From: Streptomyces sp. DH24
GTDB lineage: Bacteria > Actinomycetota > Actinomycetes > Streptomycetales > Streptomycetaceae
Reading direction: 5' to 3'
Length of the DNA stretch: 64,000 nt
NCBI RefSeq assembly: GCF_029813775.1
Contig: NZ_JARVKW010000017.1
Coordinates: forward strand, 83,139 to 147,138
Numbering within the stretch: the first letter of the stretch is position 1; the number at the start of each line of letters is the position of its first letter. A program made the position numbers and the translations under genes. Below the pieces are notes generated by a model. The model saw nothing but the letters and a program-made list of their open reading frames with translations, was not told the DNA's origin and searched no databases. Shown here one piece after another: positions 33,771-42,957 of this stretch.

Positions 33771-33895
33771 AAAGGGCCCCGGGCGGCTCCCACAACCCGT
33801 CGGCGCACCCCGCGTTCCGGTGCGGCCCGCAGTTCCCTGCGGTACGGCTCGGCCAGCCGCACGAACTCCTCGCGGTCCGTCGTCGTCACGGTCAT
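33767..33895 (-). pseudogene. N-terminal remnant of an ECF sigma factor
   Basis: A 42-codon frame starts with ATG and a GGGGGAGC ribosome binding site. Its first 28 residues (TTTDREEFVRLAEPYRREL and on) match the N-terminus of region 2 of ECF sigma factors of the SigJ/ECF41 type. The expected continuation (LxxxCYRMxGS...DAED) is missing. The frame instead runs into an Arg-rich, unrelated end and a stop next to the NrtR operator. I read this as a gene cut by a deletion. Confidence 0.6.
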
Positions 33896-34132
33896 CCCCG
33901 CTCCCCCCGTCACGGAGGTACGGACCGGCGCGGGTGCGCAAAGGAATCGGCCGGCCCCGGAGAGATCTCCGGAACCGGCCGAGGCACGGCGCTGGGAGCG
34001 CGCCGCCCCAGGACCTGGCGGAGCGCGGATCAGACGCGAGCGGACGCGAGCGGACCGGCGGTCTGCGCGAACTGATGCTCTGCGCGGCTCAGCGGCCCGG
34101 CGCGAACCGGCGGCCCGCGCCAATCGGCGTCT

Positions 34133-35203
34133 CTACAGATCGACTTCCTGCATCAGCATGCCGACCTCCGTGTTCGACAGGCGGCGCAGCCAGCCCGACT
34201 TCTGGTCGCCCAGCGTGATCGGGCCGAAGGCGGTCCGCACCAGCTTGTCGACCGGGAACCCGGCCTCCGCGAGCATGCGGCGCACGATGTGCTTGCGGCC
34301 CTCGTGCAGCGTGACCTCGACGAGGTAGTTCTTGCCGGTCTGCTCCACGACCCGGAAGTGGTCCGCGCGCGCGTAGCCGTCCTCCAGCTGGATGCCGTCC
34401 TTCAGGCGCTTGCCGAGGTCGCGCGGGATCGGGCCCACGATGTGCGCGAGGTACGTCTTCTTCACGCCGTACCGGGGGTGGGTCAGCCGGTGCGCCAGCT
34501 CGCCGTGGTTGGTGAGCAGGATGACGCCCTCGGTCTCGGTGTCGAGCCGGCCGACGTGGAACAGCCGCGTCTCGCGGTTGGTGACGTAGTCGCCGAGGCA
34601 CTGCCGGCCCTCGGGGTCCTCCATGGTCGACACGACACCGGCGGGCTTGTTCAGCGCGAAGAACTGGTAGCTCTGCGTGGCGACGGTCAGACCGTCGACC
34701 TTGATCTCGTCCGTCTCCGGGTCGACCCGGCGGCCCTGCTCCAGCACGATCTCGCCGTTGACCTCGACGCGGGCCTGCTCGATCAGCTCCTCGCAGGCGC
34801 GCCGGGAGCCGTAGCCCGCGCGCGCGAGCACCTTCTGCAGGCGCTCGCCCTCCTGCTCGGCGCCGGGGAACGTCTTGGGGAGCTTGACGTCCTTCTTCCC
34901 GGCGTAGCGCTCGCGGTTGCGCTCCTCGATCCGAGTCTCGTACTCGCGGGGGCGCGCCGGGGCGGTACGGCCGCGCCCGCTCTGCTGCTGGGGCTGCTTG
35001 GGGCCGCCCTTGGCGCCGCCGCGGGCCGCGCCGCCGCGCCCGGCCTTCGGCCCGTCCTTCGTGGCCCCGGGCCCCACGTCGTAGCGGCGCTCCTCGGGGC
35101 GGGGCTTGCGGGGGCGGCCCTGCCCCTGCTTCTGGTCCCTGTCGTTACCGGCGCCGCGGTGGTTACCGCGCCCGCCGCTCTTGCCGCTGCCGCTGCTTCG
35201 CAT
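34133..35203 (-). CDS. rluB: Large-subunit rRNA pseudouridine synthase, RsuA/RluB type
   Basis: A 356-residue RsuA-family enzyme that makes pseudouridine in 23S rRNA. An N-terminal basic, Gly/Gln/Lys-rich extension of about 110 residues is typical of actinobacteria. An S4 RNA-binding domain (RLQKVLARAGYGSRRACEEL) follows, then the catalytic GRLDTETEG with the essential Asp, and HEGRKHIVRRM. Its ATG overlaps the last base of the scpB stop (TGATG). It ends the parA-scpA-scpB series. Confidence 0.92.
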   Translation of the reverse strand: MRSSGSGKSGGRGNHRGAGNDRDQKQGQGRPRKPRPEERRYDVGPGATKDGPKAGRGGAARGGAKGGPKQPQQQSGRGRTAPARPREYETRIEERNRERYAGKKDVKLPKTFPGAEQEGERLQKVLARAGYGSRRACEELIEQARVEVNGEIVLEQGRRVDPETDEIKVDGLTVATQSYQFFALNKPAGVVSTMEDPEGRQCLGDYVTNRETRLFHVGRLDTETEGVILLTNHGELAHRLTHPRYGVKKTYLAHIVGPIPRDLGKRLKDGIQLEDGYARADHFRVVEQTGKNYLVEVTLHEGRKHIVRRMLAEAGFPVDKLVRTAFGPITLGDQKSGWLRRLSNTEVGMLMQEVDL

Positions 35204-35877
35204 CAAATATCCGTCGTTGTCGTTGTCGGCACGTTCGTCGTGAGACCGTCGTCCGGTTCCGGGGCGTCCGGATCGAACGACGGCACGCCTTCCTGGGTCT
35301 CGGCCTCGATCGCCTCCGCCTCCGGGAGGAAGGGCGCGAGCTCCGGGAGCTCGTCCAGACCGCGCAGGCCCATCCGCTCCAGGAAGTAGTTCGTCGTCCT
35401 GTACAGGATCGCACCTGTTTCGGGTTCCGTGCCCGCCTCCTCGACCAGACCCCGCTGCAGGAGCGTGCGCATGACGCCGTCGCAGTTGACTCCGCGCACG
35501 GCGGAGACCCGGCTGCGGCTGACCGGCTGCCGGTAGGCGACGACCGCGAGCGTCTCCAGCGCGGCCTGCGTCAGCCGGGCGTGCTGGCCGTCCAGGACGA
35601 AGCCCTCGACGGCCGGCGCGTACTCGGGCCGGGTGTAGAAGCGCCAGCCGCCCGCGATGAGCCGCAGCTCGAAGCCGCGGCCCTGCACGGTGTACTCGTC
35701 GGCCAGCTCGCGCAGCGCGTCCGCGACCTGCCGTCTGGGACGCTCCAGTATCTTCGCGAGGTGCTCCTCGGTCGCGGGCTCGTCCACGACCATGAGGACC
35801 GCCTCCAGGGCGGGCTTGAGATCGAGGTCGGCGACGGTCCGCAAACCCGCCGGCCGCTCGCTGGTCTCCTCGCTCAC
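35203..35877 (-). CDS. scpB: Segregation and condensation protein B
   Basis: A 224-residue kleisin-partner protein with two winged-helix domains that joins SMC and ScpA for chromosome organisation. Recognisable segments are LKPALEAVLMVVDEPATEE near the N-terminus, RLTQAALETLAVVAYRQPVSR (the strongest ScpB signature) and LYRTTNYFLERMGL. The GTG start overlaps the scpA stop by four bases. A Thr/acidic C-terminal tail is present. Confidence 0.94.
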   Translation of the reverse strand: MSEETSERPAGLRTVADLDLKPALEAVLMVVDEPATEEHLAKILERPRRQVADALRELADEYTVQGRGFELRLIAGGWRFYTRPEYAPAVEGFVLDGQHARLTQAALETLAVVAYRQPVSRSRVSAVRGVNCDGVMRTLLQRGLVEEAGTEPETGAILYRTTNYFLERMGLRGLDELPELAPFLPEAEAIEAETQEGVPSFDPDAPEPDDGLTTNVPTTTTTDI

Positions 35878-37040
35878 GCCTTGTCCTCCTTGGGCAGCTC
35901 GGGCGGTCGGTCGAACTCGTCCGTCACGGTCGGTGTCTCCTCCCCGTCGCCGCCGGTCCAGCGCACGAGCAGATCGCCGAGGGCGGTCTCCTGCTCCAGC
36001 GCGACGGCCTTCTCGCGGTACAGCTCCAGCAGGGCGAGGAAGCGGGCCACGACGGTCAGGGTGTCGTCGGTGTCCTCGACCAGCACGCGGAAGCTCGCCT
36101 CGCCGAGCTCCTTCAGCCGGGCGACGACGATCCCGGCCTGCTCCTGCACGCTGACCAGCGGCGCGTGGATGTGGTCGACGTACACCTGCGGCTTCGGCTT
36201 GGGCTGCATCGCCTTCACGGCGAGCCGGGCGAAGCCCTCGGGGCCGATGCTGATGACGACCTCGGGCAGCAGCTCGGCGTGGTGCGGTTCGAGTCCGACG
36301 GTGCGGGGGTACCGCCGGGCCTCCGCGTCCAGGCGCCCGCCGAAGATGTCGGCGATCCGCTTGTACGCGCGGTACTGGAGCAGCCGCGCGAACAGCAGGT
36401 CCCGCGCCTCCAGCAGGGCCAGGTCGGCCTCGTCCTCCACCTCGGCGGCGGGCAGCAGCCGGGCGGCCTTCAGGTCGAGCAGCGTGGCGGCCACGACCAG
36501 GAACTCGGTCGTCTCGTCCAGGTCCCAGTCCGGTCCCATGGCCCGGATGTACGCCATGAACTCGTCGGTCACCTTGGACAGGGCGACCTCGGTGACGTCC
36601 AGCTTGTGCTTGGCGATCAGCTGGAGCAGCAGGTCGAACGGCCCCTCGAAGTTCGCGAGCCGGACCTTGAAGCCACCGTCGTCCCCGGCCGCCTCGCCGG
36701 CGGAGGGCCGGGGCTCGGAGGGCTGAGCGGGAGACGCCGCGCCGTCGTCACCGCGGGCGCCGACCTGGGCAGGCGTTTCGCGGGGCGACGGGGGGTGCTG
36801 ATGGTCGAGCGCCTCGGACGCTGCCGCCGGGGCTGCCTCCACCGCCGTCCCGGCCTCGGGCGCCACCGCCCCCGACGCCTCGGGCACGGCCGCCCCGGCC
36901 GCCTGCGACGCTGCCGCCCTGGGAGCCTCGGGCGCCGTCGTCCCGGACCCGGCGGGCGAAACCCCGGGCCCCCGCCCCAGCGCACGCCGGCGGCCGGCGG
37001 GCGTGCCGGAGGCGGAGGCGGGAACGTCGTTCGAGGTCAT
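35874..37040 (-). CDS. scpA: Segregation and condensation protein A (kleisin)
   Basis: A 388-residue ScpA. The kleisin N-terminal domain begins at about residue 125 (FKVRLANFEGPFDLLLQLIA), the middle has DETTEFLVVAATLLDLKAA, and the C-terminal winged helix has DTLTVVARFLALLELYREKAV. The first ~120 residues are an Ala/Pro/Gly-rich low-complexity extension, much longer than in Bacillus ScpA. It overlaps scpB, and 18 bases separate it from the RHH-like gene upstream. The ATG at 37040 is the start. Confidence 0.93.
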   Translation of the reverse strand: MTSNDVPASASGTPAGRRRALGRGPGVSPAGSGTTAPEAPRAAASQAAGAAVPEASGAVAPEAGTAVEAAPAAASEALDHQHPPSPRETPAQVGARGDDGAASPAQPSEPRPSAGEAAGDDGGFKVRLANFEGPFDLLLQLIAKHKLDVTEVALSKVTDEFMAYIRAMGPDWDLDETTEFLVVAATLLDLKAARLLPAAEVEDEADLALLEARDLLFARLLQYRAYKRIADIFGGRLDAEARRYPRTVGLEPHHAELLPEVVISIGPEGFARLAVKAMQPKPKPQVYVDHIHAPLVSVQEQAGIVVARLKELGEASFRVLVEDTDDTLTVVARFLALLELYREKAVALEQETALGDLLVRWTGGDGEETPTVTDEFDRPPELPKEDKA

Positions 37041-37058
37041 GGCCCCCGCAGGCTACCG

Positions 37059-37607
37059 CTACCGCCCGCGCAGTCGTCGTACGAGGATGCTGGCGTCCCC
37101 GCGGGTCTCCAGATCCGCGAGCACCACCGCGACCGCCTCCCGCACGATCCGCCCGCGGTCCACGGCCAGCCCGTGTTCGCCGCGCAGCACCAGGCGCGCG
37201 TGCTCCAGGTCCATGAGTTCCTCGGCGGACACGTACACGGTGATCTTCTCGTCGTGCCGCTCCCGGCCGCTGGGCCGCCGCGCGGCGGCCCGGCCCCGCT
37301 TGCGCGGCGCGGCGGCGGAAGAACCTTCCGCCACGTCCTGCCGGCGCGCGGACCCCGCGGCGCCGGACCGGCTGCGGGACTCGGCGTCGGCGGGCTCCGC
37401 GTCCGCCGCGACATGCTCCGGGCCCGCGCCGTCGCCGCCCTGGGCGGGCACCGACTGGGGCGCGTCCTCGGCGGACGCCGCCGGATCGCTCTCCCCCGCG
37501 GGAGGCGGCACCCGGGGCTCACCGTTGGCCTGGCGCCGAGGGGTGGAGGCCTGGAGCGCCATCCCCCCTGTCGTACGGAAGAGTTCGTCGGCCCCCGGCA
37601 GACTCAC
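37059..37607 (-). CDS. Hypothetical protein with a C-terminal ribbon-helix-helix-like domain
   Basis: A 182-residue protein. The first ~115 residues are disordered, rich in Ala, Gly, Ser and Arg. The last ~60 (DEKITVYVSAEELMDLE ... DRGRIVREAVAVVLADLE) fit strand-helix-helix, the ribbon-helix-helix DNA-binding fold. GTG at 37607 is preferred because it overlaps the parA-like stop in GTGA; GTG at 37619 is also open. It lies between the ParA-like ATPase and scpA, so it may be the DNA-binding partner of that ATPase. This is inference. Confidence 0.7.
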   Translation of the reverse strand: MSLPGADELFRTTGGMALQASTPRRQANGEPRVPPPAGESDPAASAEDAPQSVPAQGGDGAGPEHVAADAEPADAESRSRSGAAGSARRQDVAEGSSAAAPRKRGRAAARRPSGRERHDEKITVYVSAEELMDLEHARLVLRGEHGLAVDRGRIVREAVAVVLADLETRGDASILVRRLRGR

Positions 37608-38782
37608 TCGGCGTGACACCGGGCGAGCACCTCCCTGGCGAGCTGGCGGTAGGCGGCGGCACCGACGGAGTTGGAGGCGTACGTGGTGATCGGCTCACCG
37701 GCGACCGTGGTCTCCGGGAAGCGCACCGTACGCCCGATGACCGTGTGGTAGACGTGGTCGTCGAACGCCTCGACGACGCGCGCCAGGACCTCACGGCTGT
37801 GCACCGTGCGCGAGTCGTACATCGTGGCGAGGATCCCGTCGAGCTCCAGCTCCGGGTTGAGCCGCTCCTGGACCTTCTCGATGGTCTCCGTCAGCAGGGC
37901 GACACCGCGCAGCGCGAAGAACTCGCACTCCAGCGGCACGATCACCTTGTGCGCGGCCGTCAGGGCGTTGACCGTGAGCAGGCCGAGCGAGGGCTGGCAG
38001 TCGATCACGATGTAGTCGTAGTCGGGCAGCAGCGGCTTCAGGGCCCGCTGCAGCGTCGACTCACGGGCGACCTCGGAGACCAGCTGGACCTCGGCCGCCG
38101 ACAGGTCGATGTTGCTGGGCAGCAGGTCCATGTTCGGGACCGCCGTCTTCAGCAGCACCTCGTCGGCCGCCATCCCCCGCTCCATGAGCAGGTTGTAGAC
38201 GGTGAGGTCGAGCTCCATCGGGTTCACGCCGAGTCCGACCGACAGTGCGCCCTGCGGGTCGAAGTCGACGAGGAGCACCCGGCGTCCGTACTCCGCGAGC
38301 GCGGCACCCAGGTTGATGGTCGACGTCGTCTTGCCGACGCCGCCCTTCTGGTTGCACATCGCGATGATCTTCGCGGGGCCGTGGTCGGTCAGCGGGCCCG
38401 GGATCGGGAAGTACGGCAACGGGCGTCCGGTCGGGCCGATGCGCTCACGGCGCTGACGGGCCGCGTCGGGCGCGAGCGTCGCCGCGTACTCGGGATCGGG
38501 CTCGTACTCGGCGTCGGGGTCGTAGAAGTGCCCCTCGGGCAGTTCGTCGTAGGCGGCGAAATGGTTGTGGGGCGCGCCACTTCCGTCGCCGGCCATGGCG
38601 TTCACGTGATGGCCATCCATGCTCTGGTGTGCTGGCTGAGTCACCCCTGTCGTCTGGTGACTCCGGTGGGCTGCGAAGGTGCGCACTGCGACGGAGCCGA
38701 CAGCCTCGAACCCCGCGGGACCCTGGTCCCGTGCAGGCATTCCTGGTTGACCACCCCCGGGAGTAAATGTCGACTCATTCAC
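37604..38782 (-). CDS. ParA-like ATPase (second, non-parB-linked type)
   Basis: A 392-residue Walker-type ATPase. KGGVGKTT lies at residues 146-153, followed by LLVDFDPQGALSVGLG and YDYIVIDCQPSLGLLT. About 135 residues of disordered, His/Asp/Pro-rich sequence precede the ATPase core. No parB is adjacent, and its place beside scpA/scpB matches the orphan ParA of actinobacteria (Rv1708 in M. tuberculosis, PldP-like), not the origin-proximal ParA. GTG start with a strong AAGGAGG about 11 bases upstream. Confidence 0.88.
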   Translation of the reverse strand: MNESTFTPGGGQPGMPARDQGPAGFEAVGSVAVRTFAAHRSHQTTGVTQPAHQSMDGHHVNAMAGDGSGAPHNHFAAYDELPEGHFYDPDAEYEPDPEYAATLAPDAARQRRERIGPTGRPLPYFPIPGPLTDHGPAKIIAMCNQKGGVGKTTSTINLGAALAEYGRRVLLVDFDPQGALSVGLGVNPMELDLTVYNLLMERGMAADEVLLKTAVPNMDLLPSNIDLSAAEVQLVSEVARESTLQRALKPLLPDYDYIVIDCQPSLGLLTVNALTAAHKVIVPLECEFFALRGVALLTETIEKVQERLNPELELDGILATMYDSRTVHSREVLARVVEAFDDHVYHTVIGRTVRFPETTVAGEPITTYASNSVGAAAYRQLAREVLARCHAE

Positions 38783-39152
38783 AAGTCGTCTTACCTCCTT
38801 GGTGACCAGGAAACTTCTAGACAGGTCAGCGTGGCACCATGCCGACGGTTGGCGACTCTATGGCGTGTCGGGCGTCCGCAGCAACACAATCCGCCGGACC
38901 CGGCCGGATGTGTCGGCAATGAAACATCCCTCTGTCAAGGGCGTACGGCCGTCGCACGGCAGGTTTCACCGGTGTACGAATCGGTTGAAGGGTTACGTTC
39001 GAGGCGAGTTGACCGAGAGCCGCAAAGTGACCATACACACATCCGGCCGGACCTTGTCGGGCAAGGTCCGGCCGGGTGTACGAGGTTGACGACGCGTGTT
39101 GACGTATCGCCTTTACCGCTTGACGACTTGACCGCGTCGAGCCGCCGGACGG
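38783..39152. other. Gene-free region between ald and the parA-like gene
   Basis: This stretch contains the ald terminator (39043-39075) and the parA leader with its AAGGAGG. No supported gene. I looked for the parS site GTTTCACGTGAAAC and saw only a chance half (GTTTCAC near 38963). Confidence 0.5.
39043..39075 (-). terminator. Terminator downstream of ald
   Basis: A perfect 14-base stem (39043-39056 with 39062-39075) has a five-base loop, and the outer ACAT/GTGT bases can extend it. It lies 78 bases past the ald stop codon. Confidence 0.8.
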
Positions 39153-40268
39153 TCAGCCGAGCAGGGAGTCCAGCTCGACGTGCTCCAGGCCGTGCGCCTC
39201 GGCGACCTCCTTGTAAACGACCTTGCCGTCATGGGTGTTGAGACCCTTGGCGAGCGCCGGGTCGCGGCGCAGCGCCTCCACCCAGCCGTTGTTCGCGAGC
39301 GAGACGATGTACGGCAGCGTGGCGTTGGTGAGGGCGTTGGTGGAGGTGTTGGGGACCGCGCCGGGCATGTTGGCGACGCAGTAGAAGACCGAGCCGTGGA
39401 CCGGGAAGGTCGGCTCGGCGTGTGTGGTGGGGCGGGAGTCCTCGAAGCAGCCGCCCTGGTCGATCGCGATGTCGACAAGGACACTTCCCGGCTTCATGCG
39501 GGACACCATCTCGTTGGTGACCAGCTTCGGGGCCTTGGCGCCCGGGATGAGCACCGCGCCGATGACGAGGTCGGCGTCGAGGACGGCCTTCTCCAGCTCG
39601 AAGGAGTTGGACATGACGGCCTTGACCTTCGTGCCGAAGATCTTGTCGGCCTCGCGCAGCTTGTTGATGTCGCGGTCGAGCAGGGTCACGTCGAAGCCCA
39701 TGCCGACGGCGATCTGGGTGGCGTTCCAGCCGGACACGCCGCCGCCGATGACGACGGCCTTGGCCGGGGTGACGCCGGGGACGCCGCCGGGCAGCACGCC
39801 GCGGCCGCCGTTGGCGCGCATCAGGTGGTAGGCGCCGACCTGCGGGGCCAGCCGGCCGGCGACCTCGGACATCGGGGCGAGCAGGGGCAGCGCGCGGCTG
39901 GGCAGCTCGACCGTCTCGTAGGCGATCGCGGTGGTGCCGGACTCCAGCAGGGCGTCGGTGCACTCCTTGGAGGCGGCCAGGTGGAGGTAGGTGAAGAGGG
40001 TCTGGTCCTTGCGGAGGCGGTGGTACTCCTCGGCGATGGGCTCCTTGACCTTCAGCAGCAGGTCGGCGGAGGCCCAGACCTCGTCGGCGGTGCCGAGGAT
40101 CTGCGCTCCGGCGGCGACGTACTCGTCGTCCGTGATCGAGGAGCCGGTGCCCGCACCGCGCTCGACGACGACCTGATGGCCGTGGCGCACCAGCTCGTGC
40201 ACACCGGCGGGGGTGATGGCCACCCGGAACTCGTTGTTCTTGACCTCGCGGGGGATGCCGACCTTCAC
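39153..40268 (-). CDS. ald: Alanine dehydrogenase
   Basis: A 371-residue NAD-dependent enzyme interconverting alanine and pyruvate plus ammonium. The start MKVGIPREVKNNEFR lines up with other Ald proteins. VVIGGGVSGWNATQIAVGMG is the NAD-binding motif, and the substrate Lys and His are in LLLKVKEP and TYLHLA. GTG at 40268 gives exactly the family length; GTG at 40277 is in frame but only two bases from AAGGA. A clear -35/-10 pair and a Lrp-like ATTGCATCAAT element lie upstream (40372-40417). Confidence 0.93.
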   Translation of the reverse strand: MKVGIPREVKNNEFRVAITPAGVHELVRHGHQVVVERGAGTGSSITDDEYVAAGAQILGTADEVWASADLLLKVKEPIAEEYHRLRKDQTLFTYLHLAASKECTDALLESGTTAIAYETVELPSRALPLLAPMSEVAGRLAPQVGAYHLMRANGGRGVLPGGVPGVTPAKAVVIGGGVSGWNATQIAVGMGFDVTLLDRDINKLREADKIFGTKVKAVMSNSFELEKAVLDADLVIGAVLIPGAKAPKLVTNEMVSRMKPGSVLVDIAIDQGGCFEDSRPTTHAEPTFPVHGSVFYCVANMPGAVPNTSTNALTNATLPYIVSLANNGWVEALRRDPALAKGLNTHDGKVVYKEVAEAHGLEHVELDSLLG

Positions 40269-40371
40269 GTCGATCACGGTCCTTGGCTCTGGGGATACGG
40301 GGTACTGCATGACATTCCCGGACGCGCGTGGGCACACCGGGAGAGACCGCAGGAGAACGTGCGGCAGAGCC

Positions 40372-40417
40372 AGTCTAATGAAGGTGTTCCCGCTGTCTAG
40401 CCTTTCATTGCATCAAT
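40372..40417 (-). promoter_or_regulatory. ald promoter with adjacent Lrp/AldR-like half-palindrome
   Basis: On the minus strand TAGACA (40394-40399) and TAGACT (40372-40377) are 16 bases apart, a plausible -35/-10 pair for ald. Immediately upstream is ATTG-CAT-CAAT (40407-40417), a perfect short palindrome of the kind bound by Lrp-type regulators such as AldR. The regulator gene is not in the window. Confidence 0.55.
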
Positions 40418-42614
40418 CTGCAGCGGATGTACTGCGGATTTCGCAGGTGTTAGGTCCTTGTTCCGGCTCCCGGGCCTGCTGTTTCGGCCCGGAGGCCTGT
40501 GATTCCGGTGCGGCAGAGGCCTCCTCGACGGCCGCGGAAGCCGCGGCGGCCGAGTCGGCCACGGTGCCCTCGGGGACCGCGGACACCGCCGGGGGCGTCT
40601 CCCGCTCCGGCTCCGGCTCGCTCTCCTGGAGCTCCTCTCCCAGCATCCGCTCCGCGGCGCCGCGGTGCAGCCGGGCGGCGGCGGGGTCGCCGAGGCGCTC
40701 CAGGGTGTCGGCGACCCGGAGGTGCAGCGCGGCCTGCAACCGCACGTCCTCGGCGCGGCGCGCCCACTCGATCGCCTCCTGGCAGGTCCCCAGCGACTCT
40801 TCGAGGCGCCCGGCGTACTCCTGCACGCGGGCCAGCTCGCTCAGTGCCCGGGCGTACGCGGGCAGGTCGCCGGTCCTGCGGTGTCCGGCGACGGCCGCCC
40901 GCCAGTGCCGCACGGCCTCGCCGTAGCGGCCGGCGTAGGTGTGCGCGGTGCCGATACGGCCGTACAGCCGGGCGGCCTCGCCGCGCTCGTCCCGGGCGAG
41001 CCGCTGGGCCAGCGCGCGGCCGAACCAGTCGGCGGCCCGGTCGTAGTCCCCGAGCTCCAGGTGGGCGCCGCCGACGGATTCCATGGCGCGCCCGGTCGCG
41101 TACGGGTCGTCGGCGGCGCGTCCGGCGTCCAGGGCGGCCCGGTAGCGCGTGAGGGCCTCGGCGGTACGGCCGGTGCGGGCGTCGAGGTCGCCGAGGTTCA
41201 GCAGGGCGGCGGCCTTCTCGCGGGGCAGGTTCCGGCGCTCGGCGACGTCGAGGACCAGCCGGTGCACCCCGTACAGGTCGGGCGCCGCGGCCTGGGTGCC
41301 GAAGTGCGCGACCATCGCGCGGACCAGCTGGGACATCAGGCGGCGGGCCAGCGTGTCCAGCTCCCCGTCGGCGACCGCGAGGCGGGCCGAGGCGAGCAGC
41401 GCGGGGCGGCGCAGGCGCAGCCAGTCGGCGGCCGCGCGGGGCGTGGAAAAGCGCAGCGAGCGCGGCATGCCGAGCAGCTTCTCGCGGGCGTGCGGGCTGT
41501 CGGTCTCGGTGATGGCGCGGCAGGACTGGAGCAGCCGTACGGTCCGCTCCAGCATGCGGGCGCGGGCCAGCAGGACCTCGGCCGGGCGGTCGTGGGCCTC
41601 GGTGAGGGCGCTCAGCAGCGGGTGCAGGCAGCCCGGCACCTCGTACTGCGGCTCCGGCCCGTCCACGGCCCGCAGCATGCCGAGGGCGACGAAGTCGTCC
41701 AGGGTGGTGCGGGCGCCGCCGACGGAGCAGCCGGCCAGCGCGGAGGCGGTGTGCGGGTCGACCAGGCCGGCCGGGGCGAGACAGAGCAGTCGCAGTATCC
41801 GGGCGGCGGGGCTGGGCAGCGCGCCGTAGGTGAGCCGGAAGACGCGCGCGAGGGGGGTGCCCTCGTCGCCGTCGGCGTGCAGATGCTTGGCGAGGTCGGC
41901 GACGGCGGCCTTGGGGCGGGCGGCGAGCCAGCCGCCGGCCAGCGTCAGCGCGGCGGGCTGGGCCTGGCACACCTCGACCAGGTCCTCGGCGGCGCGGGGG
42001 TCGACGGTGATGCGGACGGAGCCGGTGTGCCGGGACAGCAGTTCCACGGCCGACTTGGTGTCGAGGCCGCCCAGGGTGCAGGGCCGGACGTCGGCGATCC
42101 CGGTCAGCGGGCCCTGGGCGACGGCGACGACCAGGCAGTCGGGGCTGTCCGGGAGCAGGGCGTCGACCTGTTCGGCGTCGGCCGCGTCGTCGAGGAGCAG
42201 CAGTGCCCGCCGGTCCGCCAGGGCGTCGCGCAGGGCCGCCGAGAGGTCGTCGTCGTCCGCTCCGGGCGGCGCGGTCACGTCGAGGGCGGTGAGGAGTTCG
42301 CGGGCGGTGCGGCCGGTGGGCACGGGCGTGCCGTCGGGGTCGCTGAGGCGGGCGCGCAGCACCCCGTCCGGGTAACGCTCCGCAACCTGCCGGACGAGTT
42401 CCTCCGCGAGGGACGTACGGCCCGAGCCGGGCTTGCCGGCGATGAGCAGCACGCGTGCGCGTGGCGCCTTGCGGCCGGAGATGGTGTCGAGGCCGGCCCG
42501 CTCGATGTCGGCGCGGAGCTCCTTCAACTCCCGTGTGCGACCAAGGAACAGAGCCTCCGCAGCAGCGTGTCCGGACAGCTGCGCGCCGCCTGTGTCCACT
42601 GCCTGATCCGCCAC
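40413..42614 (-). CDS. STAND-like NTPase with C-terminal TPR repeats
   Basis: A 733-residue cytoplasmic protein. An NTPase domain occupies about residues 20-320: the P-loop is GKPGSGRT at residues 60-67, with Arg where Lys is normal, and a Walker B-like RALLLLDDAAD follows. A winged-helix-like region comes next. TPR repeats occupy about 470-670 (LLNLGDLDARTGRTAEALTRY, LELGDYDRAADWFGRALAQR). The last 70 residues are acidic and Ala-rich. It resembles the SARP/AfsR-type regulator core without a DNA-binding domain. GTG at 42614 follows GGGAG. Function unknown; signalling is inferred. Confidence 0.75.
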   Translation of the reverse strand: MADQAVDTGGAQLSGHAAAEALFLGRTRELKELRADIERAGLDTISGRKAPRARVLLIAGKPGSGRTSLAEELVRQVAERYPDGVLRARLSDPDGTPVPTGRTARELLTALDVTAPPGADDDDLSAALRDALADRRALLLLDDAADAEQVDALLPDSPDCLVVAVAQGPLTGIADVRPCTLGGLDTKSAVELLSRHTGSVRITVDPRAAEDLVEVCQAQPAALTLAGGWLAARPKAAVADLAKHLHADGDEGTPLARVFRLTYGALPSPAARILRLLCLAPAGLVDPHTASALAGCSVGGARTTLDDFVALGMLRAVDGPEPQYEVPGCLHPLLSALTEAHDRPAEVLLARARMLERTVRLLQSCRAITETDSPHAREKLLGMPRSLRFSTPRAAADWLRLRRPALLASARLAVADGELDTLARRLMSQLVRAMVAHFGTQAAAPDLYGVHRLVLDVAERRNLPREKAAALLNLGDLDARTGRTAEALTRYRAALDAGRAADDPYATGRAMESVGGAHLELGDYDRAADWFGRALAQRLARDERGEAARLYGRIGTAHTYAGRYGEAVRHWRAAVAGHRRTGDLPAYARALSELARVQEYAGRLEESLGTCQEAIEWARRAEDVRLQAALHLRVADTLERLGDPAAARLHRGAAERMLGEELQESEPEPERETPPAVSAVPEGTVADSAAAASAAVEEASAAPESQASGPKQQAREPEQGPNTCEIRSTSAAD

Positions 42615-42957
42615 GGGCCACACTCCCGTCCAACCGCACACCGGCGCCCGCCGGGACTCCGGACCGGGCCTGTCCAGAGCCTAGTTCACGCTCTGCGACG
42701 AACCGTGTGGAGCGCGGCGGACAGGTCCCCCGATCGGATCAGCCGATGGTCACACCACGAGGGCATGCGGGGATGCGGCCGTGGGCGACCCGGTGTACGG
42801 GCCGCCCGCACGGCGGCGCGTCAGGCATTCGCCCACGGCCTCGGACGTTCAAGCCCGCACCCTCACGCCCCGGCCCGTCACGCCCCGGCCCGTCACGCCC
42901 GGACACTCACGCGAGCCCGGACAGTCAGGCGAGCCCGGACGCTCACGCCTCGGAGGC
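42615..42957. other. Gene-free region with short tandem repeats
   Basis: No supported gene. The left part holds the promoter region of the NTPase/TPR gene. The right part, from 42863, is filled by 15- and 18-bp tandem repeats running up to the stop codon of the Nudix gene. Confidence 0.5.

Noticed and set aside
38783..39152. parS site next to the parA-like gene
   Set aside because: No GTTTCACGTGAAAC-like palindrome; only a single half-site that is expected by chance.
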